A stretch of 64,000 nucleotides of DNA from Cryphonectria parasitica EP155 (taxonomy: Eukaryota; Ascomycota; Sordariomycetes; Diaporthales; Cryphonectriaceae), in contig NW_024468910.1 in the NCBI RefSeq assembly GCF_011745365.1, positions 2,694,068-2,758,067 of the forward strand, in the 5' to 3' direction. A program made the translations under genes and the position numbers. Under the pieces are notes generated by a model that was not told the DNA's origin, did not search any database, and worked only from the letters and a program-made list of their open reading frames with translations. Shown here piece by piece: positions 21,900 to 33,196 of the stretch. How positions within the stretch are numbered: the stretch's first letter is position 1; each line of letters starts with the position of its first letter.

Positions 21900-22446
21900 C
21901 GTCTGTCGCCTCGCCATCACCAGGCAGGCATGTCATGTCGCGGTAGGCAGACCAAGGAAAAGGGACGAGTTGTGGTTTCTCACTACCTCGAGAAGCGGTG
22001 TGGACGTTGAGTGAGGTTCAAGAAATAAGCAACAAATCTTCTACCATATGTCGTGCTACGTAGTAGCTATACTACCGTATTGTCGGAGGCGTTATAGCTC
22101 ATGGCACATGCGTCGTGCTCGACAAAGCAGGCAGGGAAGCAGGCACCCGCCCCCACTGAGCGTACCCTTGCTCGCCTTGATAGGTAGAGACCCCTGTAGA
22201 CAAACCCCTGTGGCCACTACGAACCCCCTCCCGCTCCCCATCCCAAACCCACTATATACTTTCAATTAGCGACGCGACTCAATCTATCACGACGCGTCTC
22301 AGTACTCTTCTTTTCATCATCTATCTACTTTGTAGTTGAGACAACCGAATTCCACCGGGTTTTAGCACATCAAGCCACCAAACTTCTTGTATATTCTTCG
22401 ATTATCCAACATCCTCCCCAGACCTGGGATCAGGCCAACTAAAAAC
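21900..22446. other. Bidirectional VPS34/NSE4 promoter
   Basis: 547 bp between divergent start codons. It contains an ACGCGA and an ACGCGT word (listed separately) on the NSE4 side and a TATATA word near 22253. No coding sequence is supported. Confidence 0.65.
22272..22297 (+). promoter_or_regulatory. nse4: Pair of MCB-like ACGCG(T/A) elements
   Basis: GACGCGAC at 22271 and GACGCGTC at 22291 are spaced 20 bp and lie 150-175 bp upstream of the NSE4 start. ACGCGT is the MluI cell-cycle box bound by MBF-type factors that drive G1/S genes, which fits a chromosome-maintenance gene. Inferred only from the motif. Confidence 0.4.
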
Positions 22447-23699
22447 ATGTCTGCCTCATCCTCAGACGATGACCTCGAGGCCTATGACCCGGACCAAGAT
22501 CTGGCCGAGCGGCGGCAGATCCAGCGGGGCATCCGCGCTTTGGAGCGTGACATGCTGGAGAAAGCCGAGGAGTATCTCGTCCCAAGTTCAAAGCGTATCG
22601 GGGAGACACTCAAATCTCTCAACGAAATTGCGAGCAATATCAAGCAGACCACCGAGGCTGCCATCGACTCCAGGGCCCTGCTGACCCTCGTCGACCTTAA
22701 CCACCGCAAGCTCCAGCGCATGACCGCGGGCCACCTCAGCACTGGTGTAGACCCAGACGAGTTCGTGTCCAAGTGCATCACATACATGCGCAGGGCCAAC
22801 GGGATCGAGGACGACGAGAATGAGGAGCTCACCTACACTCAGCGTCGTAGGAGGGGCGGCCCTGCTCTGAATGGAAATGGTCATGAGAATGATGGGAGTG
22901 ATGATGACGATGATGCTGGTATGGATTACGAGGACGGTGCAGCTGGTGACACGTTGAACTGGTCGCACCTGGGTCGGTATGCGTGTGTACCGGCCGGGAG
23001 GAGACCACCGCTATCAGGACACCTGCTCGGTCCGCTGAGCGTGGAGAAGAAGACGCGCGAGGTCGTGGTTAGATCGGCGCCACTGCGGCTGCGCGACCTG
23101 CAGGAGGTGCGGCCCCAGGTGCTGAACACCGAGGATCTTTCCCAGAAGGAAAACGATCTGACGGCAATTTGTAATCAAATTCTGAAAGAGCTCAAGCGTG
23201 CGCTGAGGACCGCCATATCTGAGGTGCAGCGGGTTCATCAAGACGATACGATGGATGACCAAGACGTTGTGGCGGCCATGGAAAGGGTCGGACTGACCGA
23301 GTCTGGCAGCCTCGACTTGGTACGATTCTGCATCAACCCAAGGTCTTTTGGGCAGACAGTTGAGAACATGTTCTACGTCAGTTTTCTCATAAGAGAGGGA
23401 ATGGTAGAGATGAAATATGAGGAGAATGGTCTTCCATCTCTATGTAAGTGTGATTTTGATCCCACAAGACGTCCTTCCCTGCTGGTTGGTCCTAATTCGA
23501 CCTGCCAGGTCCGTCCGAAGCAGCCGAGCGAGAGACGCCAAATATCCCGAATAAGAACGCAATGAGGCGCCAGGCAATCATGTCCATCGATATGCCGACG
23601 TGGAGGGATCTTATCACGACGTTCAACATTAAGAAGTCAATGATTGAGCACCGTTATGAGGCCCAAGACCAACCCGGAGCTCGAGGGTGGTACACTTGA
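22447..23699 (+). CDS. nse4: SMC5-SMC6 complex kleisin subunit Nse4
   Basis: Two exons, 22447-23443 and 23509-23699, encode 395 residues. The 65 bp intron has donor GTAAGT and acceptor CCAG, with phase 1 kept. The N-terminal part (about 30-130) is helical, with RRGIRALERD-like segments and IKQTTEAAIDSRALLTLVDL, the Nse3- and Smc6-binding kleisin region. An acidic Asp/Gly-rich linker follows (around 145-175). The C-terminal winged-helix region reads LDLVRFCINPRSFGQTVENM, FYVSFLIREGMVEMKYEENG, then NKNAMRRQAIMSIDMPTWRD. This is the Nse4_C domain. The complex acts in the nucleus in recombination repair and chromosome disjunction. The residue at the junction is Cys (TGT). An in-frame upstream TTG frame exists but lacks an ATG. 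Confidence 0.92.
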
Positions 23700-24815
23700 T
23701 CACACCTGATCAGCTGCATCCAGCTCCACCACTTCTCAACAGATCCGAGATTGTAAACGTGGTGTTGACACAAGACGTGACTAGAATCTTGACGGCATTT
23801 TGGCAGGCCAAAGTATGGATGGGGTCTGTTGATTACTCTGTGATATACCTGAACAGGCCAGGGATGACTGAATTGATTACTCGGGCATTGTGCGCTTGAG
23901 ATAGCCATTGAAGGAATCGCTACATATTGGCTTGGCTCCCTTATCACATGGCCAGCCTGGGCCATACTGCCAGCACAGACCTGTGGCTCGTGGCTCATCT
24001 CGGGTCGTGTCCAGCCAAAGTAAGTCAGTCCAGTCTACACAGAAGGCTACAAAGGCTCATGTATTGATCTGCTTTAATTCTGTTGTATAGTGTGAAGATT
24101 GTTCATTCCATACAGGAGCTTACCGCAGACAACTTAAGTGAATCAGAGTCTGTAGTGATCAAAGAAACGACAGTCTGCCTCCAACATCACACTGGCATCA
24201 CTGCAACAGTGTCGCCTTCACAAATTTCCAGCAGAATAATTGTTGTTCCAACCCTATTTACGAGACTCTTTCTATTTTCGGGTCACTTTCTATCCATTCT
24301 TCTTTCTTCCTTGGTAAATATGGTGGTTCTTTTCACAAAGTTGCGGGAGTTTCGGGCGAGTTGGTTCAACCAAAATTATCCCTTTGGATCGTAGAAACAA
24401 CAAAGACTTGACACTCCACTATTCCTCAAGCCTCGCCGTTTCCGTCAGCTTCTCACTGGAACACCACCGCAAGTTGGTGACCCTCCTTTATTCGAATACA
24501 TCGACGAGCAAAAATACAAAGACAATGGAAACTTACCAAACATACATTTAGTTAGGGGGGTGTCGGTGGGCCAGGTGGGGGGGAGGCTGGTATGTCCTCG
24601 GCAGAATGGCAGACCAATGTCGCCGAGACGGTTCTCTCGATTTGTACTGGAAGACTACTCTGGAGACTGTTGTGAATAGGGGAGGTGGACTACAAATCAC
24701 CAAAGGCACATTGGTAACGATTCAGGAGGCTCAGCATCAACAAGAAGCCTTCTCATCACTGCTGGTTTTACTTCCTTCTTGAGAGAGCCTGGCTTGGGCA
24801 AAACTCCATGTCAAG
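23700..24815. other. Intergenic region
   Basis: 1.1 kb between NSE4 and the next plus-strand gene. It is AT-rich around 23760-24420. I see no coding sequence. A CT-rich stretch just before 24816 is consistent with a promoter. Confidence 0.55.
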
Positions 24816-27800
24816 ATGGCCGATCAAGACACCAATAAGCACCAAAGGCCACGCGCCTCCTCTCTATACAGTCCCCGGGCTGATCCGGACCGACCCACAA
24901 GCTCTGGCAGCGCGTCAACACCCTGGACGAGGCGCATGGAAGCTTGGCGGAACTCCAGGCCTCCGTCGCGATCTGGCATAGCAGACACAGGCAGCGCGCC
25001 ACACACCCCGCATAGTGGGAGAATGTCCCTCGGCGGTTTCTTGTCGCAATACAGCCCATTCGGTCGGCACACCGACGTGAGCGGAAGCCCATCATCACCA
25101 GCGCCTGTGAGGGGCGGCATGAGTCTGTGGCAAGAATTGAGGGAGGTGGATGAGTCTGAGGATGCTATGACTCCGAGTGATACCAGAAGTCCTTCACTAA
25201 AGGGCAGCGATAGTCGATACGACCCCCCCAGACTGCGCGATCCTTCTGCAACGCTCTCCTCTGAGGACCGATCGCCAGCCATCGAGGCACAAGAGACCGA
25301 GTTCGTCAACCCTGCCAGCGACGTCCCCCTGCAGACACATCGAGGCGACCAACCGCGGGCGCCGACAGAACGCAGCAGACGAACACTACCGGCCTTACAG
25401 CGTACACTCAGCGACGTGAACGCCGCCATGACCCGTGCAATGACAAGCCGCGCTACCATGCTGAGGCCCCTGCTTGACCGCCTCCGCGAGGCTAGGCTGT
25501 TCACAGACATGGGGTCTCTGATGGACGTGACGCTTAGAGCACAGAGCAATTTCAGGCCTCTGGACATGGAAATCGTCGAGCAGTTCGCAGAAAGATTCAT
25601 TGAGGATTTCCGGCACAGACTCGGTCACCCAGAGGCGGGGCCTGTTCTCCCCGTGGAGACACGAGATCAAGTTTTGGCCGAGATGAACGCCTTGGGCATA
25701 AGGATGAGGATCCTCATGACGGAGGTGGTTGCGAGCACCCTCCAAACTGATGCAGATACCATCCGGAGTATCTGTGTAGATCTTAATCGCTGCATTGGCG
25801 TGAATGCAAGCCGGCCCGGAAGCGCAGGGCGGGCACGGGCACGATCCGACGTTAGAACACCGGCTTTGACACGCAGGACGTCACAAATGTCGACACTCTC
25901 TGGGCCAGAACGTGTTTCTAGCTCGCTGAGCAGGTCGCTGGATCGCGAGCGGCTGTCTGCTATGTCGCACGCTGAACTGGTCGACTTCACCCTGGCGCGA
26001 GACCAAGAGCAGAACGATCTGCTCGACGAGATGAGAGATCACCTGGAGACGTATGAGGAGCGCATGATCAAAATCCAGGAGGAGAACGACACGGCGCACG
26101 AGGATATGTTGAATCTGAGAGCTGAGATCGACTTAGAGAAAGCGAAGGTGCACGAGTTTGGCAAACATGGCCTGGACATCAACGGCAACAAAGTGACTAC
26201 GCCACAGCAGCGGGATCAAGAGCCTCGCGATCATGGTACAGCTCGCCTCGAGCCGAGAATTCGCTCTCGTTCGCCTCATAGCCAAGCACGGAGTAGCGGT
26301 AGTTTCCTCCCTTTTCCTGATCGATCAGCGTCGCCGCAAATCCTTTCGACGCCTACAAGGGAGAGAATCAGCTCGCTAGCAGCCCTTTTGGACGAAGACA
26401 ACGACCAAAGAGAACAAGACTTTGCAGGCCTTCAAAGGATTATCGCGTTGCTGAACGATGAGGATGATTTGATCATAGGCTTCATCGACAGAACCGCTCA
26501 GCGAGCCGCCCTGTCAACCAGGACTGTTTCCGAATCGGACGCCACGCAATCATCCCCGGAGGTCTCATTGCATCGTGCGTCCACCAGCTCCGCCGCCGCC
26601 GCCGCTTCGGATGATCTGACAAAACAACAGCTTCAGACACGCCTCCGAATCGTGGAGCAAGATCGGGATGCGCTTCAACGCGAGAGAGACACCCTCTTCG
26701 AACGAGCGACTTGTAGCCACAGTATCGATGACCTCGGACCTAGAGACCAGGAGCGGATCGCTTTTTTCGCTGAGCGGGCATTAAGTTTCATTGATAGGTA
26801 TCTGAACGACTTCATTCGGTGCAGTCGAAATCTGTCCCTATTCTCCAGGGTTGTGATTGAGGTGGGCAGGATGGATAAGGGACAGCAGACTTGTAAGAAT
26901 GAGCTCCAAGCTTTGCTCGAGACCAACACGACGATCTCGAATCTGAGGCCGACACCGTATGAACGTGGACCTCAAGGAGATGGGCGATTCAACAAGCTGG
27001 AGGCATACCAAAACGCCTGGCTGCCTAATGTTGAGGAATTCTTGAATCACTTTGTCAAACTCTTTGATGATGTGCAAAGTCTGACCGCGAAGGCTCGAGC
27101 ATGGGATCTTGCGAATCCTAGACCTACCCCAAATGATCAGCCAAGCGAACCTTCGGTGCACGACAGCGTGCTGAGTGGCCGCAGCCCGAGCCTCTTGTCA
27201 CGCGCAACATCTAGTATCTCTGGCTTGATCTTTGGTGCCGAGGATGCTGATCAGCTATATGGATTTATTTCTAGAGACGCAGAAGGGTCAGGTACACAAC
27301 AGCATCCTCACTGCAACGGCTGCGAGGCAGCCGTGGCATCCCCTGCGGGCATCTCCGTTGGCACATGCGGTATGGGCAACGCGGACGAACAGCAAAGGGA
27401 ATCAGCCAGATCCCACAGCTCTGGTAGTTCTCGCGTGAGCTTCGCAGATACTCAGGGCCAGCTACCTATCACCACGAGCCCTCAATTTATTCCCAAGAGT
27501 ATTCTCAGAAGGTCTTCTGCGAGGCCTCGGTCGCTAGATATAGGCCGTGCTAATCTGAGCCGACAAGGATCCAAGTACGCGGCCACAGGCACTCCGTACC
27601 CGTTTTCAATGCCGGAAGGCCATGCTGCACGCTCCAGCTCTACATCCTTGCTAGCAACGTTCAGTTCAGCCAGGGACCAACAATCAACTCGCCGCATTAC
27701 GGACCATGATACCGCTGGGCATGGAGCGGGCGGGCCAACAATTGTTCAGCGGTCTGCTGACCTTGAGCGGCCGTCCTCCATGTCCCAATTCCCCGGAGGT

Positions 27801-28994
27801 CTGAGGTCCGGGGGCCTGTTGGGCCTTATCAGTCGGAAAGAATCATATAGGGCGTCTCGCGGGTCTGACTCTCCGCCTACTACAACTATCTCGGAGCAGG
27901 GCAACTCAAGGTTGTCATATCCAGCCTCTTATCCTGGGCCGCGTCAAGTACCGGCGGCTGCAGCATCCCTGGTCGAAGATTCTCACGGTGTGTTGCAGGG
28001 CTCACCCTCATCTCCACCGTCTCATCTTTCTTCCAATGAATCATCCTCCGGGGCCTCTTTCTACAGTGCACCGGATCATGACGCCGACAGGAAGCCTGAG
28101 GGTAGATTACAGGATAGAAGGAGGACCGCAGGCCAAGACGAACCGGAAGCAGGACCACCACAAAAAGTTTCAGCTCACGATGCAAGCACTCCTGCCCAAA
28201 GATCGACCTTTGAACAACGGAATAGTCAGAATGGCGAGGGAGCCCCGGAGCCTCGGCCTGTAGGAGAGCAGCGCGAGGACGGAGGCGCTGGAGGTGAAGG
28301 CACTGATGAACAGCCTGCTGCGCCACAGAAAGGTCAAGAACGAGCGGCCGAGACTCCAGCCGGACCGCGGACCCCTCTTGGTGATCAACCTCGCAGACAG
28401 TCGGGGTCTAAACAGCCTAGCAAAAGCGATGGGAGTAGCAGAGGAAGACGCTGGAGTGAATGGTCGGATGCTTGGTCGCCGCAAGCTCATAGCCCTGCAC
28501 GCGCGCCTCGACCCAATCCTGAGTGGCAGTTTCTGCGGCTGGTGTCGGTTTTGTCCAGCTGGCTCACCTATCGGCAGCTTTTCAACCTCTGGGCCATCGT
28601 CTGGTTTCTCACGGTCCTCATGTGGTCCTACCTGAGGGTGGCTCTGGAGCTGCTGACAGTAGGGGTAGCGAGGCCGCGTCGCGTACGTGTCTTGCCGGCA
28701 GAAGAGATGCTGTCGCTGGTGCTGTGGTGCATCATCGTCGGTCATTTGACTATGCTGGTCGCGATCGGCGAGGAGAGGAAGCTGTGGCTGGCCGCCAACC
28801 CCACGACCGCAAGCTACCTCAGGGGATTGAGATACCGCAGGGCGTACCCCTGGTGGTCGCCGTACGAGGTAGATTTTGCATTCCTTTCCCCGGCCATGAA
28901 ATCGTGGAGTGTATGGCTGCATCAGCTGTACTTCCACCGTGGTCTGGGGAGCTCAGGTAGCTTCGGGCCTGTGACCAACATGTCACCTATGTGA
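24816..28994 (+). CDS. Very large disordered protein with two C-terminal membrane segments
   Basis: One uninterrupted exon of 1,392 residues. Residues 1-200 and most of 850-1270 are Ser/Pro/Gly/Arg-rich and disordered. A folded, helical part covers about 200-330 (ALQRTLSDVNAAMTRAMTSR, then FTDMGSLMDVTLRAQSNFRP). A coiled coil follows near 400-450 (LLDEMRDHLETYEERMIKIQ), and another helical block lies near 590-780. At the C-terminus two hydrophobic segments, LFNLWAIVWFLTVLMWSYLR and MLSLVLWCIIVGHLTMLVAI, make a hairpin, ending in a Trp/Tyr-rich tail. This reads as a tail-anchored membrane protein with a long cytosolic or nucleoplasmic arm, perhaps at the ER or nuclear envelope. I do not recognise the family. 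Single-exon status over 4.2 kb and steady codon use support a real gene. Confidence 0.85.
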   Translation: MADQDTNKHQRPRASSLYSPRADPDRPTSSGSASTPWTRRMEAWRNSRPPSRSGIADTGSAPHTPHSGRMSLGGFLSQYSPFGRHTDVSGSPSSPAPVRGGMSLWQELREVDESEDAMTPSDTRSPSLKGSDSRYDPPRLRDPSATLSSEDRSPAIEAQETEFVNPASDVPLQTHRGDQPRAPTERSRRTLPALQRTLSDVNAAMTRAMTSRATMLRPLLDRLREARLFTDMGSLMDVTLRAQSNFRPLDMEIVEQFAERFIEDFRHRLGHPEAGPVLPVETRDQVLAEMNALGIRMRILMTEVVASTLQTDADTIRSICVDLNRCIGVNASRPGSAGRARARSDVRTPALTRRTSQMSTLSGPERVSSSLSRSLDRERLSAMSHAELVDFTLARDQEQNDLLDEMRDHLETYEERMIKIQEENDTAHEDMLNLRAEIDLEKAKVHEFGKHGLDINGNKVTTPQQRDQEPRDHGTARLEPRIRSRSPHSQARSSGSFLPFPDRSASPQILSTPTRERISSLAALLDEDNDQREQDFAGLQRIIALLNDEDDLIIGFIDRTAQRAALSTRTVSESDATQSSPEVSLHRASTSSAAAAASDDLTKQQLQTRLRIVEQDRDALQRERDTLFERATCSHSIDDLGPRDQERIAFFAERALSFIDRYLNDFIRCSRNLSLFSRVVIEVGRMDKGQQTCKNELQALLETNTTISNLRPTPYERGPQGDGRFNKLEAYQNAWLPNVEEFLNHFVKLFDDVQSLTAKARAWDLANPRPTPNDQPSEPSVHDSVLSGRSPSLLSRATSSISGLIFGAEDADQLYGFISRDAEGSGTQQHPHCNGCEAAVASPAGISVGTCGMGNADEQQRESARSHSSGSSRVSFADTQGQLPITTSPQFIPKSILRRSSARPRSLDIGRANLSRQGSKYAATGTPYPFSMPEGHAARSSSTSLLATFSSARDQQSTRRITDHDTAGHGAGGPTIVQRSADLERPSSMSQFPGGLRSGGLLGLISRKESYRASRGSDSPPTTTISEQGNSRLSYPASYPGPRQVPAAAASLVEDSHGVLQGSPSSPPSHLSSNESSSGASFYSAPDHDADRKPEGRLQDRRRTAGQDEPEAGPPQKVSAHDASTPAQRSTFEQRNSQNGEGAPEPRPVGEQREDGGAGGEGTDEQPAAPQKGQERAAETPAGPRTPLGDQPRRQSGSKQPSKSDGSSRGRRWSEWSDAWSPQAHSPARAPRPNPEWQFLRLVSVLSSWLTYRQLFNLWAIVWFLTVLMWSYLRVALELLTVGVARPRRVRVLPAEEMLSLVLWCIIVGHLTMLVAIGEERKLWLAANPTTASYLRGLRYRRAYPWWSPYEVDFAFLSPAMKSWSVWLHQLYFHRGLGSSGSFGPVTNMSPM

Positions 28995-31513
28995 AGCTGA
29001 GTGCGAATATTACTTCAAGTGGAGGAGAGACGGGAGTGTTGAATCAACACGAGAGTAGGGAGGAACTTGTCTTAACATAGCGTCGTCAATTGCACTGTAC
29101 AGTCTGTCACATGCTTCGCCTATGGTATGGTTGTACTATCAGTGCCCTCACAGTCTTTCGACAACCCTTTACCGTTCCAGTGTCCTTTTGGACCGGTCGT
29201 ACCGAAAGGAGTCATCACCGTCAATGTAACTCTTTACATTCATCAATACAACCGAAGGTGATGGTTTCAAATCGTAGGCCACAAATGATAGTCCGAGCTC
29301 GAGACCACAGTAAACATCTGGCTCTCATGATCGCTGCATGGTGATGCTCCAGCAAGAGGTCTTGGGTCTGGGGAACGTGATGAATGTCTCAAAAAGTGCT
29401 CGAGAGCCTTGGTTTAGGGGGGCACGTGGACTTGCTTGGCTTCTACTAAGCTACCTCTGACCATCTACTTAGTGTAAGATTACCCCACGATCTGCGGGCC
29501 ATCATCTTGGTGCTGGACGCTACCTCTGGTCCAGCCAATGTACGTAATATCCACCGTAGTAGACAATTCAGCAGTATCTTCCAACTCGCCAGGCAACAGA
29601 ACAGTGTCCAGAATCCACTGATGATGGGCATCCAACTCATTGAGACGATGAACCAATCTACTGCACTGTAGGCACAGGATTGGCCCTCGCGAGGGGAATG
29701 AACAAGGTAAGGGTCAGCACGGCAGGGCACTCGATTGGACTCGAGAATGCCATCTGTAACGACAATGGGCTTCTTAGGTTGGGGTGGTGTGGGGGGCCCA
29801 CCCTTTATCCCATCCAAGAAAGGACCCTTCTTGCATAATCACTGCAGCACAGCGAGAAAGAGCGATAATGCTGCGTACCCAGTGCAGGTGGTACCTGATG
29901 TGGGTGGGGAACTGATCGCCGTCTTTCCTCGCCGTCGCCGTCGCCACGGGCAGAACATCTGACAGCTGATCACTGATAGGTGGTGGTGGTGGTGGTGCAG
30001 TTGACTCGTGAATCCCTATCTGTATTCTATTTGATGTTTGGTCCGTTTTATCTTGCATCAGTAAGTACTTACTTAGCTATCTTGAATCGGGGTATTGTGT
30101 GGTCCCGTGCTTGTCAGCCTGTACGTTGTACTATGTACAAAGAAAGGAAGAGACAAGAGACAGAGAGGCGAACCTTGACCAGTCAGTCAGGTCGGTCTCC
30201 ACGCTGCGGCAAGGAAAAGGGGTGGGAAAAGAAACGGTGAATCTTCTCAACTACTGTAGTACAGTGTCAACTATCCAGGCAGAAGAAGACAGGAACCACG
30301 TTGATGTGCATTTCAGCTATGATACTGCGGTCAAGACCGACTGGTACCAAGTGTTGTCCTCCTTCTCCTGCGGTCTTTGTTCCTCGGCTCCTTTTCATTC
30401 ACTACGACATATGGACCACTGAGCACGACAAGTACTTACTTACATAGTCGATCCATAGCAAGTACTTTCAGTGCTATGGTAGTATGTCGTTCCGCTTTCG
30501 GACCCTCCGTCCCAAGAGGTGACTCCCTTCTCGTGGTGGTATTCAGCCATGTCAGCAGACCAGGCAGAGAGAGGAGGCAGAGCGCAGAACGACCAGGCCT
30601 GCCAGGCTATTGTGGCTAGGTACCTCGTAATCTCTCTACCATAGTAAAGTGCTGGCATCATAGGTGGGTCCCAGAGCTCCTCCTGGCCCCACCAGGGCGA
30701 GGCAGGCGCCAGCTGTCGTGACTCTTCCGTACCCCGGCCGGTGCTGCGACAATAACCCCCAGTGCCACTTCCAGTGCTGCTCCTTCCCAACAGCAGCGCT
30801 ATACCCCCAGCGCCCATACCCCTACCATGCTGCCCATAGCACTATCCGGTACATAAGCTACCCTAGTCGCCCAGGAGCCAAGTGTTAGGCTTACTAGCCG
30901 GTGCTAGGTTCCTCAGCCATCGTCTGAGGGCGGCTGGTACTCCATACCCCGTCTCTGCACCTGTCCTGAGGCTCGGGCTTGCGGATGCACACCACCCTGC
31001 AAATGTACCTGGTACCTTTCTTACTAACCCGCTCTTGGCTCCTTGCCTCCCCCCCGGCCCTGGGGGTCCGTCCCAGGTAGGTCAGTCGTCATTCCAAGTG
31101 GGCGGCGATAACGAGGTGGTCCCGTGCCTTGTCCTTTATCGCTTGTCACAGTCGCTGTTGCAGCTTGTATTGCGCATGCGCAGCGCAGCCTTCCTGTTAG
31201 CCTCAAGCTTCCCCAACCTCCGACCTGACTCCTACTCCTCATCTATTACCCTCTCGCTCTCTCTCTCTCTCATCTTCCTCCTCTTTCTTCTTCTTCTTCT
31301 TCATCACCAACAACAACACAACCTGGACTCTCCATTATTCTTCCTTTTTGCATTACCTCTTGGGCTTCCTCATTCTTCTTATCCCCCTTTCCTTTCCTGG
31401 GCTTGCCTCCTTGCTGCCCTTTTGTAACCTGACCAGTCGCTGGTAGACCCACGAGCCGTTCCTTATCTCTCTATCTCCTCGCTCTCCATCACCTCATCAT
31501 CACCATCATCACA
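28995..31513. other. Long upstream region of the vacuolar protease gene
   Basis: 2.5 kb without a supported gene. It holds repeated AAGTACTTACTT-like words (30061-30075, 30430-30445), GTGGTGG repeats near 29980, and a CT microsatellite (31250-31275) followed by TTC and CAA repeats just before the protease start, probably its 5' leader. A minus-strand frame of 123 codons at 29446-29817 has one hydrophobic stretch but no other support. Confidence 0.55.
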
Positions 31514-33196
31514 ATGAGAGGCCTGGCCGCCCTCTCTTTTGCAGCCACTGCTGTGGCTGCTGTCGTCCCTGCCTTTGGGACTGAGACCATTCACAACGGT
31601 GCCGCTCCTTTGCTGTCTTCCGTCAATGCCGAGGTCATCCCCGACCGTTACATCATCAAGTTCAAGAGCCATGTGACAGACAAGCACGCCAACGACCACC
31701 ACGTCTGGCTCAGCTCCGTCCACAGTGCCAACCAGGAGGCCCACGAGCTTGAGCTGCGGAAGCGTGGCCAGTGGCCCCTCGAGGACGGTTTCACTACCTT
31801 CGAGGGCTTGAAGCACAAGTACTCCATCGGTAGCAGCTTCGCAGGCTATGCTGGCCACTGGAGCGAGGACACCATCGAGGCCATCCGCTCCCATCCTGAT
31901 GTAAGTTTCTTTTTTCTTCTTGTTGTTCTTGTTGTATTTACTCGCCGGACCCTTAATCTCTTCACACTTCATGAGACAGAGAGCACATCGGCTGACTGAG
32001 GTTTCTGGTGACAGGTCGAGGCTGTTGAGCATGACACGATCGTCCACACGATGGAGTACAAGGTGGAGGAGTCCTGCAATGGCGAGACCGAGAAGATGGC
32101 TCCCTGGGGTCTGGCTCGTGTCTCTCACCGGAACACCCTTTCGTTTGGTACCTTTAACAAGTACCTGTACGCAGAGGACGGTGGTGAGGGTGTCGATGCC
32201 TACGTGATTGACACTGGTACCAACATTGACCACGTCGACTTCGAGGGCCGTGCTTCGTGGGGCAAGACTATCCCTAAGGGCGATGCTGACGCCGATGGCA
32301 ACGGTCACGGTACGCACTGCTCTGGCACTATTGCTGGCAAGAAGTACGGTGTTGCGAAGAAGGCCAATGTCTATGCCGTCAAGGTCCTCCGGTCCAACGG
32401 CAGCGGCACCATGGCTGATGTCATTGGCGGAGTCGACTGGGCTGCCTCCAACCACCTTGAGCAGGTCAACGCCGCCAAGGATGGCAAGCGCAAGGGCTTC
32501 AAGGGCTCCGTCGCCAACATGTCCCTCGGCGGTGGCAAGACCAAGATGCTTGATGCTGCTGTGAACGCCGCCGTCGAGCAGGGCATCCACTTTGCTGTCG
32601 CTGCCGGCAACGACAACGCCGACGCCTGCAACTACTCGCCCGCCGCTGCTGAGAATGCCGTGACCGTCGGTGCCTCCGCCATCGATGACAGCCGTGCTTA
32701 CTTCTCCAACTACGGCAAGTGCACTGACATCTTCGCCCCCGGCCTCAGCATCCAGTCCACCTGGATCGGCAGCGACCACGCCGTGAACACCATCTCCGGC
32801 ACTTCCATGGCGTCTCCTCACATTGCTGGTCTCCTGGCCTACTTCCTGTCCCTCCAGCCTGCCAAGGACTCCGAGTACTCTCTGGCCGCCATCACTCCCA
32901 AGGAGCTCAAGAGCCAGATGATCAGCCTCGGCACCTCGGGCGCCCTCTCTGACCTGCCCAGCGATACCCCCAACGTGCTTGCCTGGAATGGCGGCGGTTG
33001 CAGCAACTACTCCGCCATCCTCGAGGCTGGTGGGTACGCCGTTCAGCCCAAGAGTACGAGCATCCTGTCGTCCGTTTCTGACAAGGTCGCCGAGGCTGGC
33101 GAGTCTCTGGCCGATAAGGTCGACAAGCTCTCCGAGAAGATCCACGAGCTCGTCGATGAGGAGCTCAAGGAATTCATGGACGAGATGACCATGTAA
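31514..33196 (+). CDS. prb1: Vacuolar subtilisin-like serine protease (cerevisin/PrB type)
   Basis: Two exons, 31514-31900 and 32015-33196, encode 522 residues. The intron (donor GTAAGT, acceptor GACAG) is phase 0. Residues 1-15 are a signal peptide (MRGLAALSFAATAVA). An inhibitor I9 propeptide follows (about 42-135, beginning PDRYIIKFKSHV). The S8 domain has Asp195 (VIDTGTNIDH), His227 (GNGHGTHCSG), oxyanion Asn328 (AAGNDN) and Ser393 (SGTSMASPH), all present. The C-terminus (about 480-522) is an amphipathic Lys/Glu-rich helix, as in other filamentous-fungal PrB homologues, and is usually trimmed on maturation. It is expected in the vacuole, in bulk protein turnover and autophagic-body breakdown, as a homologue of Aspergillus PepC and yeast Prb1. 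Codon bias is strong, indicating high expression. Confidence 0.95.

Noticed and set aside
22387..22446. Upstream in-frame TTG extension of NSE4 (20 codons)
   Set aside because: Short enough to be chance, no presequence-like features, and the ATG at 22447 matches the family start.
29446..29817. 123-codon minus-strand frame with a hydrophobic stretch
   Set aside because: No start context, no splice partner, and low-complexity flanks. It may be chance in a 2.5 kb upstream region.
30882..31427. 181-codon plus-strand frame before the vacuolar protease
   Set aside because: It starts at a non-ATG codon and ends in CT/TTC microsatellite sequence typical of a leader.
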